This document shows positions 34,368 through 42,985 of a stretch of DNA of 64,000 nt, piece after piece (the first letter of the stretch is position 1; every line of letters begins with the position of its first letter). The notes under the pieces were generated by a model. The model was not told where the DNA came from. It saw nothing but the letters and a program-made list of their open reading frames with translations, and did no database searches. Position numbers and translations under genes: made by a program. Location: NCBI RefSeq assembly GCF_009909145.1, contig NZ_JAAAPJ010000018.1, positions 1 through 64,000 on the forward strand, read 5' to 3'. This DNA is from Corallococcus silvisoli (GTDB lineage: Bacteria > Myxococcota > Myxococcia > Myxococcales > Myxococcaceae).

Positions 34368-36956
34368 TCAGCGCTTGATGGCGCGGATCAGCGAGTTGCC
34401 GGCGTCCGCCACGTAGAGGGTGCCCTCCGGCCCCACCGCGAGCCCCGCGGGGAGCACCAGCTGGGCCTCCTTGCCTGCGCCATCCTCGGCGCCATAACGG
34501 CCGCTGCCCGCGAGCGTGGTCAGCTTCCGCGGCTCACCCGCCGCGTCGAAGACGAGCCGGCGCACGCGGTAGTTGCCGGGGTCGGAGATCGCGAGCGAAC
34601 CATCCGTCAGCAGCGCCAGGCCCAGATACGGCATGAGCTGGGCGTCCCTCGCGTCTCCGTCGCTGAAGCCGGGCGTCGAGCCCGTCATCACGCGGGTGAC
34701 GCCGTCGCGCACGCGCACCACCCGGGCCATCCCGCTCTCCACCACGTACGTGGTGCCATCCGCCGCCTGCGCCACCGCGGAGGGCCGGTAGAGCCAGTCG
34801 CCGGGGAGGGTCGTCACCGGATTGCCGGGCGTCACCATGTCGATGCGGCGGATGACGCCGTTGTTCAGGTCCGCCACGAGCAGCGCCGTGCCATCCGCGG
34901 TGAAAGACAGGCCCGCGGGCTGGTTGAAGGTCGCATCGTGCGCGGGGCCATCCTGATAGCCAGGGGTGCTGCCCGCGAACACGTCCGCCCGGCCCTCGGG
35001 GGTGATGCGCCGGATGAGCGCGTTCTCTGTGTCGGACACGTAGAGGTTGCCCAGCGCGTCCGCGGCGAGGCCCATGGGGCCGGAGAGCCCGGTGAGGATC
35101 GTGCGGACCTGTCCGCCCACAGCCACGCGCTTGACGGCGTTGCCCAGCGCGTCCGCCACCGCCCAGCCGCCGTCCGGCAACACGGCGACCGCGAGCGGTG
35201 CGCCCAGCGCATCCGGCGCCACCTTGCTGTCCGAGTGGCAGCGCTTGCCAGGGGTCCCCGCCACCGTCTGCACGGACTGCGCGAAGGGCCCCTGGGCCGC
35301 GGGGGCCGCGGGGGGCTGGAACCGCACCAGGTCCGCCGGCACCTTCTGGCCCAGCGCCTTGTAGAGCACGTTGGCCACGATACGGGCCGCGCGTGGATCC
35401 GCCTCGCGCTCCGTCACCCCGGCCAGCTTCTGCACGAAGTCGATGCCGCCCGCCGAGAACACGTACGCGTCCCCCTGCTTGCGCACGACCATGTGAGAGA
35501 AGCCAAAGCCACCCTGGAGCGAGAGCGCCGGGGACTCGGCGAGCACGTCCACGCCAGCGGGCTGGCGGCCGTTGTCCACCAGTTGGTCCATCTCGTAGCC
35601 GTTCGCCATCCACAGCGTGTCCCCTGCCTTGAGGCCCGTGCCCGCGAGGGCCCAGTGGTCCGGGCGGGTGATGACGGAGGGAAAGGGCCACTGGTGCCAG
35701 CGCGCCGCGAACTGCACGCCCAGCAGCGCGTTCTCCGGACGGGGCGCGGGCAGGTCGCGGAACTTCACCGTCCTGCGCTGGTCCTTGTAGGGGTCCTCGG
35801 GCGCGCCCTTGTAGCAGGTGACGATCCGGCGCGGCCGTCCGTCCGCCGAGGGCTCGAAGCGCACCTGCCAGTAGGCGTTGTTCGCGCCCAGGTTGAGGAC
35901 GGACCGGCCCTCGGAGAGCGCGCGGTCCGCGAAGTCGCGCTGCCGGGATGACCAGTACTCATCGTGGCCGGACATCACGAACACCTTCGCGCCCCGCAGG
36001 ACATCGTAGGTTTCGTCCAGGTCCTCGTCGGTGAAGTAGCCCACGTCCAGGTCCTGGGACTCCAGCCACGTCACGAGGCTGAGGTCGTCCGTCATCAGGT
36101 GCCCTGCCCCCTGCCCCCGGTAGAAGGGCCGGTCATACGAGGACTGGAAGGCGCGCGAGACACCATGCGCCTTCATCACGCCCTGCTGATCATCGTAGAG
36201 GCTGGTGCCGCCCCAGGTGTTGTAGGCCGCCCAGGTGGCGGTGGGGATGAGCACCGCCACTTCCGAGCGAGGGTTGGCGTCGCGAACGAAGAAGGGCACG
36301 TAGCGTGAGGGCCGGTCGTCACGCACGAGCTTCACCACGTACACGCCGCGGACCCAGTCCTCCCGGATGGGGATGTCGAGCGTGGGCGACCAGCCACAGG
36401 CGATGATGCCCGTCGTCGGATCCACCGGACAGTCCGGCTGCCGGGTGCCTTGCACCGGGCCGCCGCGCGCGACCTCGCGGGCTCCCGTGCCGCCGTAGTA
36501 GCCCATGCGGTAGACGAACCAGGAGAACTTCCGCGCCTCCGACAAGGAAACCGCCACCCGCAGCGACTCACCCGGCTTCACGGTGGACTGGAGGGCGTAG
36601 CCTTCAATCTCCCGGCTGTTGGCGTTCTTGTCGATGCGCCAGCTGGTGGTGCCCTTCCTCTGGTTCTCCCGGCGCACCGCGTCCGCGTCACGCGCGGGCA
36701 GCGCCAAGCCCCCGTCCGGCAGCGTGCCAGCATCCGATTCGTCTTCCGGCATGCCCGCGTCGTATTCGGGAACGACGACGCCACCGTCAGAGCCGGCCCA
36801 CACACCCCCGCCGTCATGGCTGAGGGGTGGCTCATCGTGGCGGTCGCCGGGCGGAGGCGTTCCAGGCGCCGGGCCGGAGTCCTTGCATCCGGTGGCGCCC
36901 GTCGCCAGGAGCGCCAACACCACCCCCAGCCCCATCCACCCATGCCCGTGTCGCAT
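34368..36956 (-). CDS. Lipoprotein: N,N-dimethylformamidase-like domain fused to an NHL propeller
   Basis: 862 residues. A lipoprotein signal peptide (GLGVVLALLATGATGC, lipobox Cys at about 24) is followed by an Asp/Gly/Pro-rich linker. Residues about 95-540 resemble the large subunit of N,N-dimethylformamidase: SREIEGYALQSTVKPGESL, FSWFVYRMGYYGGTGAR, VAVLIPTATWAAYNTWGG, VFVMSGHDEYWSSRQRDFAD. Residues about 580-862 are an NHL-type beta-propeller (GNLYVSDTENALIRRI, TLYVADAGNSLIRAI). The enzyme family hydrolyses C-N bonds or contains glutamine-amidotransferase-like folds, but activity here is unproven; the lipid anchor and propeller point to an envelope carbohydrate- or peptide-binding role. 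It is monocistronic and converges with the DnaC-like gene. Confidence 0.75.
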   Translation of the reverse strand: MRHGHGWMGLGVVLALLATGATGCKDSGPAPGTPPPGDRHDEPPLSHDGGGVWAGSDGGVVVPEYDAGMPEDESDAGTLPDGGLALPARDADAVRRENQRKGTTSWRIDKNANSREIEGYALQSTVKPGESLRVAVSLSEARKFSWFVYRMGYYGGTGAREVARGGPVQGTRQPDCPVDPTTGIIACGWSPTLDIPIREDWVRGVYVVKLVRDDRPSRYVPFFVRDANPRSEVAVLIPTATWAAYNTWGGTSLYDDQQGVMKAHGVSRAFQSSYDRPFYRGQGAGHLMTDDLSLVTWLESQDLDVGYFTDEDLDETYDVLRGAKVFVMSGHDEYWSSRQRDFADRALSEGRSVLNLGANNAYWQVRFEPSADGRPRRIVTCYKGAPEDPYKDQRRTVKFRDLPAPRPENALLGVQFAARWHQWPFPSVITRPDHWALAGTGLKAGDTLWMANGYEMDQLVDNGRQPAGVDVLAESPALSLQGGFGFSHMVVRKQGDAYVFSAGGIDFVQKLAGVTEREADPRAARIVANVLYKALGQKVPADLVRFQPPAAPAAQGPFAQSVQTVAGTPGKRCHSDSKVAPDALGAPLAVAVLPDGGWAVADALGNAVKRVAVGGQVRTILTGLSGPMGLAADALGNLYVSDTENALIRRITPEGRADVFAGSTPGYQDGPAHDATFNQPAGLSFTADGTALLVADLNNGVIRRIDMVTPGNPVTTLPGDWLYRPSAVAQAADGTTYVVESGMARVVRVRDGVTRVMTGSTPGFSDGDARDAQLMPYLGLALLTDGSLAISDPGNYRVRRLVFDAAGEPRKLTTLAGSGRYGAEDGAGKEAQLVLPAGLAVGPEGTLYVADAGNSLIRAIKR

Positions 36957-37120
36957 GCCCGACCCTCCCCGGTGTTCAGGAACGGAGGGTAGGCATCGAC
37001 TTCAGGGAGGGAAGCGCCCTCCCCTGATAGGGAACCGGCGTTCGACAGTTGATGGCCGCCTGCCCCCCAGTGCGGCGCGCAAGTCACCGGATCAACGAAG
37101 GTCCGGCGGCGCCGCGGATG

Positions 37121-38314
37121 TCAGCTGCCCAGCAGTTCGCGGTGCAGGCGGGCCGTCAACGTCTTGAGGTGGGTCTTGTCGACCAGGAGCGTCACCTGGA
37201 GCGGCGAGGTGCTCACGGCGTGCACCTGGGCGGACAGGTCCTCGGCCGCGGACAGGGCCTTGCGCAGCGGCACCCAGTCCGCGTTGAGCCCCACACCCAC
37301 ACAGGTGACGGTGCCCCATGTGTCCCGCCACTCCACCGCCGCGCCGAACCGCGTGGCCAGCTCGCGCTGGAGCGCCTCCGGGCCGTGCACATCCGCGAGC
37401 GGCACCGCGAGGAACGCGCGCCCCTGCGCACCCGGCAGGGCGTCATGGGCCAGCGTGCGGCCGCGCACCGCGCGCGCGTCCAGGAACTCCAGCAGCTCTT
37501 GCAAGGGCACGCTGGCGTGGGCGACGAGCACGGCCATCTCCGCGTCGGCCGTCACGCCCTTGACGCGGCTGTCGGTGGGCACGGCCAGCTCCTGCACGCG
37601 GGTGCCGGTGCCCTGACCGTGCGCGGTGCGCGCGAGGATGGTGATGCCGCGCGACTTGGCCCACTCCACGGCCTGGGCGTTGAGCACCTTGGCTCCGGCG
37701 CTCGCCAGCTCCTGCATCTCGTCGTAGCTCAGCGACTCCAGCTTGCGCGCGTCCGGCACGACGCGCGGATCCGCGCTGAAGACGCCGTCCACGTCCGAGT
37801 AGATTTCACAGGCCTCCGCCTCCAGCGCCGCCGCCAGCGCGACCGCGGTGGTGTCCGAGCCGCCGCGCCCCAGCGTCGTCACCTCCTTCTTGTAGGAGAC
37901 GCCCTGGTAGCCCGCGACGATGACGACCTTGCCGTTGGCCAGCTCGTCCTGGATGCGATACGGCCGCACCTCCACGATGCGCGCCTGCGCGTGCGCGTCG
38001 TTGGTGATGATGCCGCTCTGGCTGCCGGTGAAGCTGATGGCCGGCACGCCCTGCTCCTGGAGCGCCATGGACAGGAGCGCCATGGAGATGCGCTCGCCGC
38101 AGGTCAGGAGCATGTCCAGTTCACGCCGGGGCGGATCCTGGGACACGCCCTTGGCCAGCGCCAGCAGGTCGTCCGTGGTGTCGCCCATGGCGCTGACCAC
38201 GACCACGACCTGGTACCCCGCGTCCCGCTTCTGCTTCACGCGACGGGCGACCTTGCCCAGCTTCTCCGCATCAGCGACCGATGAGCCGCCGTACTTCTGC
38301 ACCACGATTGGCAT
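37121..38314 (-). CDS. lysC: Aspartate kinase
   Basis: 397-residue aspartokinase, which phosphorylates L-aspartate with ATP to start lysine, methionine, threonine and diaminopimelate synthesis in the cytoplasm. The N-terminal KYGGSSVAD motif, the GxxQGV-type turn, TTLGRGGSDTTAVALA and YSDVDGVFSADPR are diagnostic. The C-terminal 150 residues hold two ACT domains for allosteric feedback control, as in the monofunctional class. It starts 42 bp from, and divergent to, an ABC-transporter operon, with a promoter partly inside that gene. Confidence 0.94.
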   Translation of the reverse strand: MPIVVQKYGGSSVADAEKLGKVARRVKQKRDAGYQVVVVVSAMGDTTDDLLALAKGVSQDPPRRELDMLLTCGERISMALLSMALQEQGVPAISFTGSQSGIITNDAHAQARIVEVRPYRIQDELANGKVVIVAGYQGVSYKKEVTTLGRGGSDTTAVALAAALEAEACEIYSDVDGVFSADPRVVPDARKLESLSYDEMQELASAGAKVLNAQAVEWAKSRGITILARTAHGQGTGTRVQELAVPTDSRVKGVTADAEMAVLVAHASVPLQELLEFLDARAVRGRTLAHDALPGAQGRAFLAVPLADVHGPEALQRELATRFGAAVEWRDTWGTVTCVGVGLNADWVPLRKALSAAEDLSAQVHAVSTSPLQVTLLVDKTHLKTLTARLHRELLGS

Positions 38315-38334
38315 CCACGCCTCGCTTCCCGGGC

Positions 38335-38363
38335 AGTGTAGAGTTCACCCCCGCGCATGCCAA
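38335..38363 (-). promoter_or_regulatory. Promoter of the aspartokinase gene overlapping the ABC ATPase start
   Basis: On the minus strand TTGGCA (38363-38358) and TACACT (38340-38335) are 17 bp apart, a good sigma70 match. The -35 box overlaps codons 1-3 of the divergent ABC ATPase gene. The leader would be only about 14 nt. A plus-strand TAGAGT (38339-38344) overlapping the same -10 could serve the ATPase gene, but it lacks a good -35. Confidence 0.5.
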
Positions 38364-39100
38364 TCACCGAGAAGCCCATCATCGAGGTGCGCAACCTCAC
38401 CCGGCGCTACCGCGATCGCGTGGCCATCGAGGACCTGTCCTTCACCGTGGGTGAGGGGGAGCTGCTGGGCTTCCTCGGGCCCAACGGCGCGGGCAAGTCC
38501 ACCACGATGAAGATCCTCACCGGCTTCCTGCCGCCCTCCGAGGGCAGCGCGAAGGTGGCGGGCTTCGACGTGTCCACGCACCCGATGGAGGTCAAACGGC
38601 GCATCGGGTACCTGCCAGAGACACCCCCGCTGTATCCGGAGCTGACGGTGCACGGCTACCTGGCGTTCGTGGCCGCGCTCAAGCAGCTGCCCGGCCGCGC
38701 CGTGAAGGCGGAGGTGGAGCGGGTGGCGGGGCTCACCGGCGTGAGCGACGTGCTGGGCCGCGTGCTCCAGAACCTGTCCAAGGGCTTCCAGCAGCGCGTG
38801 GGCATCGCGCAGGCGCTCATCGGGTCACCGCCGGTGCTCATCCTCGACGAGCCCACAGAGGGCCTGGATCCCGCGCAGCGCGCGGACCTGCGGGCACTGA
38901 TTCGCGGCCTGTCGGGGAAGCACACGGTGCTGCTCTCCACGCACATCCTCCCGGAGGTGACCGTGACGTGCGAGAAGGTGCTCATCCTCCACCAGGGCCG
39001 CGTGGTGGCCCATGACGCCATCGACCGGCTGGCGAAGTCCCATGGCCAGGCGGAGCACGCGTCGCTGGAAGAAGTCTTCATCAAGCTGACCGCCGCCTGA
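38357..39100 (+). CDS. ABC transporter ATPase, GldA-like
   Basis: 247-residue nucleotide-binding subunit with Walker A GPNGAGKSTTMK, Q-loop region GYLPETPPLY, signature LSKGFQQRVGIAQ and Walker B VLILDEPTEGLDP, followed by the switch His in LLSTHILPE. It closely fits the GldA/CcmA-like class that partners with a GldF/ABC-2 permease. First gene of a set of four in the same direction (ATPase, permease, GldG-like, DUF4340-like) with short gaps or overlaps. In flavobacteria the GldAFG complex is required for gliding; the substrate is unknown. Whether the myxobacterial copy serves motility is not shown here. Confidence 0.92.
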   Translation: MPITEKPIIEVRNLTRRYRDRVAIEDLSFTVGEGELLGFLGPNGAGKSTTMKILTGFLPPSEGSAKVAGFDVSTHPMEVKRRIGYLPETPPLYPELTVHGYLAFVAALKQLPGRAVKAEVERVAGLTGVSDVLGRVLQNLSKGFQQRVGIAQALIGSPPVLILDEPTEGLDPAQRADLRALIRGLSGKHTVLLSTHILPEVTVTCEKVLILHQGRVVAHDAIDRLAKSHGQAEHASLEEVFIKLTAA

Positions 39101-39137
39101 CGGCCGCGCCCTCCCCCTCCCCAAGGAACCTCCGCGC

Positions 39138-39941
39138 ATGCGCACCGCCCTGGCCATTGCCCGCAAGGAACTGGCCGTCGCCTTCACCACCCCGTGGGCC
39201 TATGCCGTGTTCACGGCCATGGCGGCGCTGTCGTCGTTCTTCTTCGTCAGCCTGCTGGAGCAGTTCCAGCAGGTGCAGTCCCTGGCGCGCGAGCACGGCT
39301 GGAGCCGGCTGCCTCCGGACTCCATCGTCTATCGCAACCTCACCGACGGCGTGGTGGTGCAGCTGTGGGGCGTGGTGCTGATCATCACGCTCTTCGTCGC
39401 GCCCTTCCTGTCCATGCGCCTGTTCGCGGAGGAGAAGCGCCAGAAGACGTTCGCGCTGCTCCTGACGACGCCGGTGCGGCCGGTGGACATCGTGCTGGGC
39501 AAGTACCTGGGCGGGCTGGGGCTCATCTTCGTGACGCTGGGGCTGACGCTGGTGTTCCCGGTGCTCCTGTCCGTGGTGGGCTCGGGCGTATCCGGGCCCG
39601 CGCTCGAGTGGCCCACGGTGCTCCTGGGCTACGGCGCGGTGTTGCTCTGGGGCGCCACCTGCATGGCGGTGGGGCTGTTCATCTCCGCGCTCACGGAGAG
39701 CCAGATGCTCGCGGCCTTCCTCACCTTCACCGTGCTGCTGCCGTGGATGCTCCTGCGGGGCGTGGCCCAGTCCACCGCGGAGCCCCTGCGCTCGTTCCTG
39801 AGCTACCTGTCCTTCGATACCCAGTTGCAGGGCATGATCCAGGGCGTCCTGGAAGTGCAGGCGCTGGTGTTCTTCGCGTCCGTCATCCTGTTCTCGCTGC
39901 TGCTCACCCACCGCGCGGTGGAAGCGCAGCGCTACGCGTGA
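39138..39941 (+). CDS. ABC-2 type permease, GldF-like
   Basis: 267-residue inner-membrane protein with about six hydrophobic spans: AVFTAMAALSSFFFVSLLEQ, QLWGVVLIITLFVAPFLSM, YLGGLGLIFVTLGLTLVFPV, GAVLLWGATCMAVGLFIS, LAAFLTFTVLLPWMLL and the last near QALVFFASVILFSLLL. The MRLFAEEKRQKTFALLLTTPV loop after the second span is the usual ABC-2/GldF coupling region. It lies 37 bp after the ATPase gene and 2 bp before the GldG-like gene, so the products almost certainly form one transporter. Confidence 0.9.
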   Translation: MRTALAIARKELAVAFTTPWAYAVFTAMAALSSFFFVSLLEQFQQVQSLAREHGWSRLPPDSIVYRNLTDGVVVQLWGVVLIITLFVAPFLSMRLFAEEKRQKTFALLLTTPVRPVDIVLGKYLGGLGLIFVTLGLTLVFPVLLSVVGSGVSGPALEWPTVLLGYGAVLLWGATCMAVGLFISALTESQMLAAFLTFTVLLPWMLLRGVAQSTAEPLRSFLSYLSFDTQLQGMIQGVLEVQALVFFASVILFSLLLTHRAVEAQRYA

Positions 39942-39943
39942 CC

Positions 39944-41512
39944 ATGAGAGCGACCCACGTCACCCGGGTGCTGGGGGCCTTTGGCCTGCTGCTCCTGCTG
40001 TCCAGCCCGTTCACGCTGTTCCTCACCTCCGGCAGCGTGGCGCTCGCGGGAGGCAAGGCCGTGCTGGGCGCGGCGATGCTCGCGGCGTACGTCGTCACGC
40101 ACCGCCAGGAGCTGAGGCGCGCGGGCTCGCGCCGCACGGGCCGGTTCCTCGCGTCCACGGTGCTCACCACGCTGGGCGTGCTGGGCGTGCTGGTGGCGCT
40201 CAACGTCATCGCCTTCCAGAAGAACCGGCGGTGGGACCTGACGCGGGAGCGCATCTTCTCGCTCGCGCCCCAGACGCTCCAGACGCTCGCGCGCCTGAAG
40301 GAGCGGGCGCACGCGCTGGCGCTCATCCCGCCCACGCACCCGTCCTATGGCGAGCTGGAGGAGCTGTTCCGGCGCTACCACGAGGCGGCACCGGACACGT
40401 TCGACTTCGCCTTCGTGGATCCGCGCCGCGAGCCGTCCCTGGCCGCGAAGTACCAGCTCAAGGAAGGCCAGACGCTAGTCGTCGTGTCCCGCGGCGAGGG
40501 TGACGCCGCGCCGCACACCCCGCTGCCGATTCCTTCCGAGCAGGAGCTGACCAACGCCCTGATCCAGCTGGGCGCGGCGGGCACGCAGAAGGTGTACTTC
40601 GTCGAGGGGCACGGCGAGTGGCCCCTGGAGACACCGCAGGGCCCCCAGGGTCCTGGCGACGGACTGTCGGAGCTCCGGCGCCAGTTGCTGCGTGAAGGCT
40701 ATCGCCCCGAACCCCTCAACCTCCTGGGCCTGAAGGAGGTGCCTCGCGACGCGGGGCTGCTGGTCATCGCGGGAGCGAAGGAGGACTACACGGCGCCGGA
40801 GGTGGCGGCCCTCCGCACCTACCTGGGCGAGGGCGGCCGGCTGCTGTACTTCACCGACGTGAACACGGCGGACGGCCTGGGCCTGTTCCTCGCGGACTAC
40901 GGCATCCAGGTGGACGAAGGCGTGGCGGCGGACTCGCAGTTCAACTCGGGCAACCCGTTCGTCCTCGTGTCCAACTTCTACGGCAAGCACGTCATCACCC
41001 GCCCCCTCCAGGAGCGCGGGTTCAACGTGCAGCTGCCCACCGTGCGCAGCTTCACGCTGTTCCGCGAGGGCTTCCTGCCCGGGGTGGCGGTGGAGCCCGT
41101 GCTGCTGAGCTCGCCCTATGCCTGGGTGGAGACGAAGCCCCAGGAGGACACCACGCCGTCCGACGGCGAGAAGATGGGGCAGCTCACGCTCGTGGCCGCC
41201 GCGACCCGGGACACGCGCGGCGCGGAAGCCCGACGCTTCGACGAGGCACGGCTGGTGGCGGTGGGGGATTCGGAGCTGCTGCTGGATCCGAACTGGGGCC
41301 ATGAGGCCAACCGCAACCTGGTGATGAATGCCCTGGGCTGGGCCTCCCATCAGGTGGAGAAGATCACCCTGCGCCCGCCCGACCGGGAGACCTCCACCCT
41401 GGAGCTGAGCGAGGACCAGATGCGGACGCTGCGCTTCGTCTCCACCGACCTGCTCCCGCTGTCGCTGCTGGGGGTGGGGCTGGCCGTCTGGCTGTCGCGG
41501 AGGAACCGGTGA
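39944..41512 (+). CDS. GldG-like ABC transporter auxiliary protein
   Basis: 522 residues from ATG 39944, three bases past the permease stop. An upstream frame extension to 39194 runs inside the permease gene and is rejected. Two N-terminal membrane spans (AFGLLLLLSSPFTLFLTS and TVLTTLGVLGVLVALNVIAF) precede a large periplasmic ABC_transp_aux/GldG-like domain (FDFAFVDPRREPSLAAKY, VYFVEGHGEWPLE, GRLLYFTDVNTADGLGLFLA) and a final span (STDLLPLSLLGVGLAVWLS). GldG proteins partner with GldA/GldF. The gene is followed by a DUF4340-type lipoprotein in a GTGA overlap. Confidence 0.87.
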   Translation: MRATHVTRVLGAFGLLLLLSSPFTLFLTSGSVALAGGKAVLGAAMLAAYVVTHRQELRRAGSRRTGRFLASTVLTTLGVLGVLVALNVIAFQKNRRWDLTRERIFSLAPQTLQTLARLKERAHALALIPPTHPSYGELEELFRRYHEAAPDTFDFAFVDPRREPSLAAKYQLKEGQTLVVVSRGEGDAAPHTPLPIPSEQELTNALIQLGAAGTQKVYFVEGHGEWPLETPQGPQGPGDGLSELRRQLLREGYRPEPLNLLGLKEVPRDAGLLVIAGAKEDYTAPEVAALRTYLGEGGRLLYFTDVNTADGLGLFLADYGIQVDEGVAADSQFNSGNPFVLVSNFYGKHVITRPLQERGFNVQLPTVRSFTLFREGFLPGVAVEPVLLSSPYAWVETKPQEDTTPSDGEKMGQLTLVAAATRDTRGAEARRFDEARLVAVGDSELLLDPNWGHEANRNLVMNALGWASHQVEKITLRPPDRETSTLELSEDQMRTLRFVSTDLLPLSLLGVGLAVWLSRRNR

Positions 41513-42978
41513 GGCCCTTCGCCGGGGTGCTGCTGGGCTTCGTGGCCGTGTGGCCCCTGGCGTGTTCACGCGAAGCGGAGAAGCCCCCACCACCGCCCAG
41601 GCTCTTCGCGACGGAGCCCGTGGAAGCAGTGCGCGGCCCGGCGCCTTCGGCGGCGCCCGTCTTCACCCACCTGACGGTGAAGGCCCGGGGCGCCACCACA
41701 GAGCTGGAACACACCCCGGAGGGCTGGCGGCTCGTGGCCCCCGTGGAGGCGAAGGCGGATCCGTACGCGGTGGAGGCCCTGGTTCAACAGCTCACCTCGG
41801 CGAAGTTCAAGGCCACGGTGAATGCCTCGCCGTCGGACGCAGACCTGAGGAAGTACGGCCTTGCGTCGCCGGCCTTCACCGTGACCGCGCGGGCCTACCT
41901 TCCGGACTCGAACGGCGAAGGCGCGGACACCCCAGCCCGGCAGCGCACGGTGACGTTGGCTGGCGGGGATGAGAACCCCTTCGATGGCTCCGTCTACGTG
42001 CGCCGTGAGGGAGATGCGACCGTCTACGCGGCGGACGGCGCCGTGCGGTACTCGCTCGACAAGGGCCCCTTCGAGCTGCGCGCCAAGGAGTTCCTGGGGC
42101 CGCTGGACGTCGCGTCGCTCCAGTCCATCGAGGTCACGGCGAAGGGCCACGCGTACGTGCTGACGCGCGAAGTGGACGGCAAGGCGTGGCGGATGGACAA
42201 GCCGGAGAAGACCCGCGCGAACGCCGGCCGCCTGGCGGAGCTGCTCAAGGAGTTCGCGGGCCAGCAGGCCCTGTCGTTCCCCGAGGACACCGCCGCCCAG
42301 CGCAAGGCCCTGGGCCTGGACACCCCGGTCGTGGATGCGCGCTTCGTCCCCTCTTCCGGCGAGCCCATCCGCGTGCGGCTGGCCCAGGTGACGCGAGAGG
42401 GAACTCCCACGGTCCATGCCCTGCGCGAGCAGGGCACGCAGGCCACGCTGGCGGAGGTGGATGCGCGCGCGCTGACGACGCTGGATGTTGGCGTGCAGGA
42501 GCTGAAGGACCGGCGCGTGCTCGCGTTCCCACGCGAGGCCGTGCGGCGCATGGAGTTCCACCCCGGGGGCAAGGCGGCCCCCGTGGTGGTGTCTCGCGGC
42601 GCGGAAGGCGGCGATGCGTGGAAGGTGGAGGGGCCTGACGGAGGCCGCGCCCTGCACTTCCGCGTGGTGAAGCTCCTGGGCAGGCTGGAGACCTTGAGAG
42701 CCGCCGCGTTTGGCGAAGCGAATGTGAAGCGCTGGGAGCGCTACGGCATCCGCGACGCGTTCCGGGGCGTCGTGCTCCGGGACGCGGAGGGGCGCGAGCT
42801 GGCGCGGCTGTGGCTGGGCGACGCGGTCCCCGGCGAGGAAGAACGGCTCTACGCGCGCGGCTCCGGCCCGGACCTGGTGGAGCTGTCCGCGAGCGCGGTC
42901 GAGGATCTGCCCACGCACGCCGCGGATCTTCAGGAGGCGCCGCCCGGGGGCCCCGACGCCGGAGCCCCCGCGCCCTGA
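41509..42978 (+). CDS. DUF4340-like lipoprotein in the Gld-like operon
   Basis: 489 residues from GTG 41509, which overlaps the upstream stop (GTGA), suggesting coupling. The N-terminus (RPFAGVLLGFVAVWPLACSRE) gives a lipobox ending at Cys about 20. The body is built of repeated DUF4340-type units: VKARGATTELEHTPEGWRL, ATVYAADGAVRYSLDKGPFE, SIEVTAKGHAYVLTREVDG, VRRMEFHPGGKAAPVVVSR, each with an I/V-x-x-x-x-GxxW-like pattern. Such lipoproteins routinely accompany GldG-like proteins, and the molecular function is unknown. The Pro/Asp/Gly/Ala tail is low complexity. It ends 8 bp from a convergent gene. Confidence 0.8.
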   Translation: MRPFAGVLLGFVAVWPLACSREAEKPPPPPRLFATEPVEAVRGPAPSAAPVFTHLTVKARGATTELEHTPEGWRLVAPVEAKADPYAVEALVQQLTSAKFKATVNASPSDADLRKYGLASPAFTVTARAYLPDSNGEGADTPARQRTVTLAGGDENPFDGSVYVRREGDATVYAADGAVRYSLDKGPFELRAKEFLGPLDVASLQSIEVTAKGHAYVLTREVDGKAWRMDKPEKTRANAGRLAELLKEFAGQQALSFPEDTAAQRKALGLDTPVVDARFVPSSGEPIRVRLAQVTREGTPTVHALREQGTQATLAEVDARALTTLDVGVQELKDRRVLAFPREAVRRMEFHPGGKAAPVVVSRGAEGGDAWKVEGPDGGRALHFRVVKLLGRLETLRAAAFGEANVKRWERYGIRDAFRGVVLRDAEGRELARLWLGDAVPGEEERLYARGSGPDLVELSASAVEDLPTHAADLQEAPPGGPDAGAPAP

Positions 42979-42985
42979 AGGAGCG

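Noticed and set aside
37049..38284. 411-residue plus-strand frame opposite aspartokinase
   Set aside because: Composition and position show it is a shadow of the lysC gene.
39194..39943. 250-codon upstream extension of the GldG-like reading frame
   Set aside because: It overlaps the whole permease gene in another frame and is Arg/Gly/Ala-rich; the GldG-like protein starts naturally at 39944.
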